In this document: positions 6,208 through 8,893 of the stretch, one piece after another
Numbering within the stretch: the first letter of the stretch is position 1
How the letters are laid out: the number at the start of each line of letters is the position of its first letter
Assembly: GCA_029857855.1 (NCBI GenBank)
Contig: JAOUGG010000072.1
Span: 1-8,893 of the forward strand
Direction: 5' to 3'
Length of the DNA stretch: 8,893 nucleotides
Source: Acidimicrobiia bacterium
GTDB taxonomy: Bacteria > Actinomycetota > Acidimicrobiia > Acidimicrobiales > SZUA-35
Made by a program: the position numbers and the translations under genes
The notes under the pieces: generated by a model
The model's input: the letters and a program-made list of their open reading frames with translations, nothing else
Told to the model about the DNA's origin: nothing
Databases searched by the model: none

Positions 6208-7081
6208 GTTCGAAGAGACGCTCGTTCGGCTCGCGGTAGATGGCGATCAGCCGATCGCGCATCGCCTGGTCCATCCTCCGGTAGTCGTGACCGTTGCGGT
6301 CGTCGGTGACGTCGAGTTCGACCGGCGGCAGATCCAGCCACGCCGTCACCTCGGCCAGGATCCGGTTCGGATCCCGGTAGAAAGCCTCCGACTGGACGAT
6401 CATGATCTGGTCGCGCCGATAGTGACGAAACAGCCGCTCGATCTGGTCGGCGTACAGCCCCTTCGACACATACGAGTGGTGCTCGTGGCTGTGACTCCAG
6501 TAGGTCCAGTCCTGTTGCATCCGTTCGTCCTCACCGGCCAGCCGGCCTTCCTCGGCGGCCAGCGCCTCGTCGAACGGCAGCGTTTCGTGCCCGTGCCCGA
6601 CCGAATGATGGAAGTGCGACTCAGCCCGGCGAACGGGGTCGCGCAACATCACCATGACCTTGATGTCGGGCAGGGCCTGGGCCATCCGCTCCACCGCGAA
6701 CGGGTGGAACAGGTAGTAGGGGCAGGCATCGAAGCAGAACATCGGATGGCCGTGACGGGACTCGACCAGGTCCGCCCACCGTCGAGTGGGAAACTGCGAC
6801 TGGTACCACTCCCAGCCTCGGTGATAGTTGTACGAGAAGTAGTGGGAGCCCTTGCCGCGGCGCGGCCGTTCCACCATCGGCATGCGGTACAGGGCCTCGA
6901 AGAGCGCCGTCGTGCCACTGCGCTGCACGCCGGCCAGCACCAGGTCGGGAAGCACCCGCGCCTCCCAGGTGGCAACTGCGGCGCGCTCGCGGCACCACTT
7001 GGCGCCGGCCTTCAATTCCCGCAGCCCGGGCCGTTCGAACAACTCGTGTTGGGTGATTCGGGTGGCGATCCGGGTTGACAT
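6176..7081 (-). CDS. PAPS-dependent sulfotransferase
   Basis: 301 residues, a normal length for single-domain bacterial sulfotransferases of the type related to heparan sulfate N-sulfotransferase domains. The 5'-phosphosulfate loop is LAGVQRSGTTAL at 49-60, with Arg54 where many members have Lys. The 3'-phosphate site is VMLRDPVRRAESHFHH at 144-159, including Arg147 and Ser155. Between them KGSHYFS (77-83), RGWEWYQSQFP and DACPYYLFHP (118-127) follow the usual order of the family. It should move a sulfuryl group from PAPS to a hydroxyl or amine, probably on a sugar of a glycan or glycolipid. No TM helix or signal peptide is seen, so it is probably cytoplasmic or membrane-peripheral and acts on a precursor. 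The start is well supported: GAGGAG 4 bases before the ATG. It lies 40 bases downstream of the phosphotransferase gene, likely in one operon, and overlaps the flippase gene tail to tail by 32 bases. The acceptor is unknown. Confidence 0.88.
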   Translation of the reverse strand: MSTRIATRITQHELFERPGLRELKAGAKWCRERAAVATWEARVLPDLVLAGVQRSGTTALFEALYRMPMVERPRRGKGSHYFSYNYHRGWEWYQSQFPTRRWADLVESRHGHPMFCFDACPYYLFHPFAVERMAQALPDIKVMVMLRDPVRRAESHFHHSVGHGHETLPFDEALAAEEGRLAGEDERMQQDWTYWSHSHEHHSYVSKGLYADQIERLFRHYRRDQIMIVQSEAFYRDPNRILAEVTAWLDLPPVELDVTDDRNGHDYRRMDQAMRDRLIAIYREPNERLFELIDRRFDWLS

Positions 7082-7085
7082 GTCT

Positions 7086-7091
7086 CTCCTC
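7086..7091 (-). promoter_or_regulatory. Ribosome binding site of the sulfotransferase gene
   Basis: On the minus strand GAGGAG precedes the ATG (7081-7079) by 4 bases, a strong Shine-Dalgarno match by the standard of this window. It lies in the 40-base gap after the phosphotransferase stop. Confidence 0.6.
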
Positions 7092-7121
7092 GTTCGTTCC
7101 GGAATGCGGGCGGCGGGTGCG

Positions 7122-8462
7122 TCAGCGGCCCTCGTTCGGTGCGGTGGCGCCGCCGAGCACCGACAGCTCTGCCATGATCCGATCGGTCGCCGCTTCGCCC
7201 TGTTCGACGCTGTCGACCGATATGCCCGCCGCCCGAAGCGCCAGCGTGCGGCGGATCAACTCCACCAGATAGAGGCGATACACGTTGATCTGGTTGTGGG
7301 GATCGACGCCGAGTCGGGCCAGGTCCTGGGGGGAGAGGCGGGCGCTGCGGTCGAGGGCGGCCGGGGTCGAGAGCCCCTTCATCTCCACACCGACCTGGGT
7401 GTGGAAGTGACAGAGGTCGAAGCCGAGTGGAACACCGTCGGCCGCGAACTCCCAGTCGATCACCTGCACGTTGCCGGGTCCCCTCGTCGGGGTCGAGAGG
7501 ATGTTCCACGGCGTCAGATCACCGTGCCAGGCGCCGATCTCGAGTGTCGACGACCCGACGGTTTCGGCCACCCGTTCGACGGCCCGTACCTCACGTTCGG
7601 TACCGTGCGGAAGGACGGCTTGGACCGAACGCCACCACGGCGTGTCGGCGAGCGCCAGTCGAGTTCGGGAGCCGAGATCGGCGATGGCGAGCACCACCTC
7701 CGGCGGCGGGGGCCGGTCGGAGACACGGCGCGGGCGCCGCGAGCCGACGACACCCGAGGTCACGACCACCAGATGGCCTCGTGACCACAACCGCTCGAGC
7801 ACCTGTGGAGCGATGACCGGCGAGCTGGGCCGACACTCGAGCCACTCGGCTTCGTTGTCGACCAACGCCCGGGTCCAGGGGTTCCATCCGACCTTGGCCC
7901 AGCCAAGGCACATCCCGTTGCGATCGATCAGCTGGAGAACGGGTTTACGGTTGGACTTCGGCCGGGCCAGGGTGATGGCAACGTGGAGTTCGTCGAGCGG
8001 CCCGCTTCGGGCGAGGGCGTCAGCGATGTCGGTCAGGAGTCCGTCGCCGACCGGCCCGGTGGCCGCAACCAGTCTCCCGTCGAGAACCTTGGACGCAAGA
8101 CGAGGCGACCGCATGAGCAGTTCGGCGGCCCAGCTCCGAGCTCGCCGGTCGAGTGTGAATCCGTCGTGGTAGCGGCGGACGGCGGTGCGGGCGGCGGCCT
8201 CGCACGTGGCCGGAATCAACAGTTCCGCTGCTTCCGACGACGGAGCTGCCCACCAGCGAAAGCCGACTCGAACATCGCCGTTTCCCGCGGCGACGACGGA
8301 GGCATACTCGGCCCCCGGCCGCCGTCGGCGGCGGTCGACGAGGAGGCGGGCATCGCCGTCGGGCCACAGAATCGATCCGAGCCAGCCGAGTGGTCCGTCA
8401 CCTCCCCGGCCGTTCGCCTCAGCGCCCGTCGTCCGCGTCGTCCCCGTGTCAACTCGTTCCAA
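7122..8462 (-). CDS. Aminoglycoside phosphotransferase-fold kinase with an unrecognised N-terminal region
   Basis: 446 residues from a TTG start. The kinase core is visible from about residue 175. GWAKVGWN carries a candidate ATP-anchoring Lys190, and NEAEWLE supplies a candidate helix-C Glu (204 or 206). HGDLTPWN at 313-320 is the catalytic loop (Asp315, Asn320), and VIDWEF holds the metal-binding Asp336, the counterpart of DFG. A helical tail follows, with DLCHFHTQ and YRLYLVELIRRTLALR. The motifs look intact, so an active phosphotransferase is expected. The APH fold covers antibiotic, choline, sugar and other small-molecule kinases, so the substrate cannot be read from sequence. Residues 1 to about 170 are polar and Arg-rich (RRRRR near residue 47) and match nothing I recognise; they may be a divergent N-lobe plus an added domain. 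The neighbouring sulfotransferase 40 bases downstream and the facing Wzx/Wzy operon suggest a role in glycan precursor modification rather than drug resistance. The calculated start is supported by GAAAGG 7 bases upstream. Confidence 0.75.
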   Translation of the reverse strand: MERVDTGTTRTTGAEANGRGGDGPLGWLGSILWPDGDARLLVDRRRRRPGAEYASVVAAGNGDVRVGFRWWAAPSSEAAELLIPATCEAAARTAVRRYHDGFTLDRRARSWAAELLMRSPRLASKVLDGRLVAATGPVGDGLLTDIADALARSGPLDELHVAITLARPKSNRKPVLQLIDRNGMCLGWAKVGWNPWTRALVDNEAEWLECRPSSPVIAPQVLERLWSRGHLVVVTSGVVGSRRPRRVSDRPPPPEVVLAIADLGSRTRLALADTPWWRSVQAVLPHGTEREVRAVERVAETVGSSTLEIGAWHGDLTPWNILSTPTRGPGNVQVIDWEFAADGVPLGFDLCHFHTQVGVEMKGLSTPAALDRSARLSPQDLARLGVDPHNQINVYRLYLVELIRRTLALRAAGISVDSVEQGEAATDRIMAELSVLGGATAPNEGR

Positions 8463-8469
8463 GCTCGCG

Positions 8470-8475
8470 CCTTTC
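8470..8475 (-). promoter_or_regulatory. Ribosome binding site supporting a TTG start for the phosphotransferase
   Basis: On the minus strand GAAAGG lies 7 bases before the TTG at 8462-8460. There is no in-frame ATG nearby in the coding sequence, so the TTG with this site is the best start. The rest of the 137-base gap to the next gene (8463-8599) shows no -35/-10 pair or terminator that I would call with confidence. Confidence 0.5.
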
Positions 8476-8599
8476 TACCGCACCCTGGCGATCCGTACTG
8501 AAGACGTCGGCCGAAACGACCTCGGACTGAGATCACTGGGTCGAACGGACTATCGGTTGGATGCGGGCCGGAAGTCAGCGACCGAACGCCACCGGCCCC

Positions 8600-8893
8600 T
8601 CAGCCACCGAACACCACCCGGCCGTCGGCCACCGGGGTACCCTCGGCCCGCAGCAACGCCGCCTGCCGTTCCGGGTCGTGGGGGATGAGCCGACCAGCGG
8701 CGTTGACCACCCGCCACCACGGCAACCGATCGATGCGGCGTAGAACGCCGCCGACGGCTCGGGCCGCCCCCGGGTAGCCCGCCTCGGCGGCGACGTCGCC
8801 GTAGCTCATCACGTCACCGGCACCGGTGGCGAGCAGGACGGTCACGACGGCCCGTTCGAAGTCGGTCAGGCCGACCGATTCGTCGAGTTCGTC
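8600..8893 (-). CDS. Alkyltransferase-like protein (ATL), MGMT/Ogt DNA-binding domain with Trp in place of the active Cys (5' partial)
   Basis: 97 residues are visible. The frame stays open to the right edge, and the extra N-terminal residues (LTDFERAV) fit the family's first helix, so the gene starts outside the window and the internal GTG at 8845 is not the true start. Features of the O6-alkylguanine-DNA alkyltransferase C-terminal domain are GDVMSYGDVAAEAG, with the conserved Tyr in SYG, then GYPGAARAVGGVLRR, the helix-turn-helix with the Arg finger in ARAVG, and RLPWWRVVNAAGRL. In true methyltransferases the last motif is PCHRV with the alkyl-accepting Cys; here it is PWWRV. Trp at this place marks alkyltransferase-like proteins, which bind O6-alkylguanine without transferring the alkyl group and hand the lesion to nucleotide excision repair. 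About 100 residues is normal for ATLs. It seems unrelated to the polysaccharide genes. Confidence 0.85.
   Translation of the reverse strand, partial: DELDESVGLTDFERAVVTVLLATGAGDVMSYGDVAAEAGYPGAARAVGGVLRRIDRLPWWRVVNAAGRLIPHDPERQAALLRAEGTPVADGRVVFGG

Noticed and set aside
6170..7078. 302-codon open frame on the + strand, opposite the whole sulfotransferase gene
   Set aside because: The minus-strand frame has clear sulfotransferase motifs and a strong ribosome binding site. The + frame is a mirror of it with low-complexity, Val/His/Pro-rich sequence and no family features.
7122..8462. Antibiotic-resistance kinase
   Set aside because: The APH motifs alone do not imply resistance; length, N-terminal region and context differ from known resistance enzymes, and no mobile-element sign is near.
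8463..8599. Promoter or terminator between the alkyltransferase-like and phosphotransferase genes
   Set aside because: I looked for -35/-10 pairs and inverted repeats on the minus strand and found only weak partial matches, none worth calling.
1..8893. CRISPR array, tRNA/rRNA, insertion sequence or phage-like defence system
   Set aside because: No spaced direct repeats, tRNA-like cloverleaf, transposase motif or terminal inverted repeats were seen; the only tandem repeats are protein-coding.

Overview
The window is GC-rich and densely coded. It looks like a polysaccharide export and assembly locus from an actinobacterium. Marked G/C preference at third codon positions, GTG and TTG starts, the style of the Wzz-type protein and the Trp-type alkyltransferase-like protein all fit a high-GC actinobacterium. 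An environmental Acidimicrobiia-like lineage is my best guess, but this is inference because there is no rRNA or other taxonomic marker here.

Layout. Positions 2-817 (+) are the 3' end of a gene for an extracellular protein with two tandem beta-sandwich modules; it is followed by two hairpins that probably end its transcript. Positions 968-6207 (+) hold a compact three-gene operon with gaps of 5 and 6 bases: a Wzz-type chain-length/co-polymerase protein with a very long disordered tail and a degenerate tyrosine-kinase-like domain, a Wzy/WaaL-type O-antigen ligase or polymerase, and a Wzx-type MOP flippase. Facing this operon on the minus strand are a phosphotransferase of the aminoglycoside phosphotransferase fold (7122-8462) and, downstream of it, a PAPS-dependent sulfotransferase (6176-7081). 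The sulfotransferase and flippase genes overlap tail to tail by 32 bases. At the right edge is the 5'-truncated gene of an alkyltransferase-like DNA-repair protein (8600-8893, minus).

How the genes work together (inference). The Wzx, Wzy and Wzz-type proteins form a classical Wzx/Wzy-dependent export and polymerisation set. The sulfotransferase suggests the polymer, or a related glycan or lipid, is sulfated. The kinase-fold protein may modify a sugar or lipid precursor. No glycosyltransferase or initiating sugar-phosphate transferase is in view, so the repeat-unit assembly genes must lie elsewhere. The most unusual item is the Wzz-type protein: its cytoplasmic domain keeps the general shape of a bacterial tyrosine kinase but has lost the Walker A and Walker B signatures and the C-terminal tyrosine cluster, and it is tethered by a linker of roughly 300 residues containing tandem ADKT repeats.
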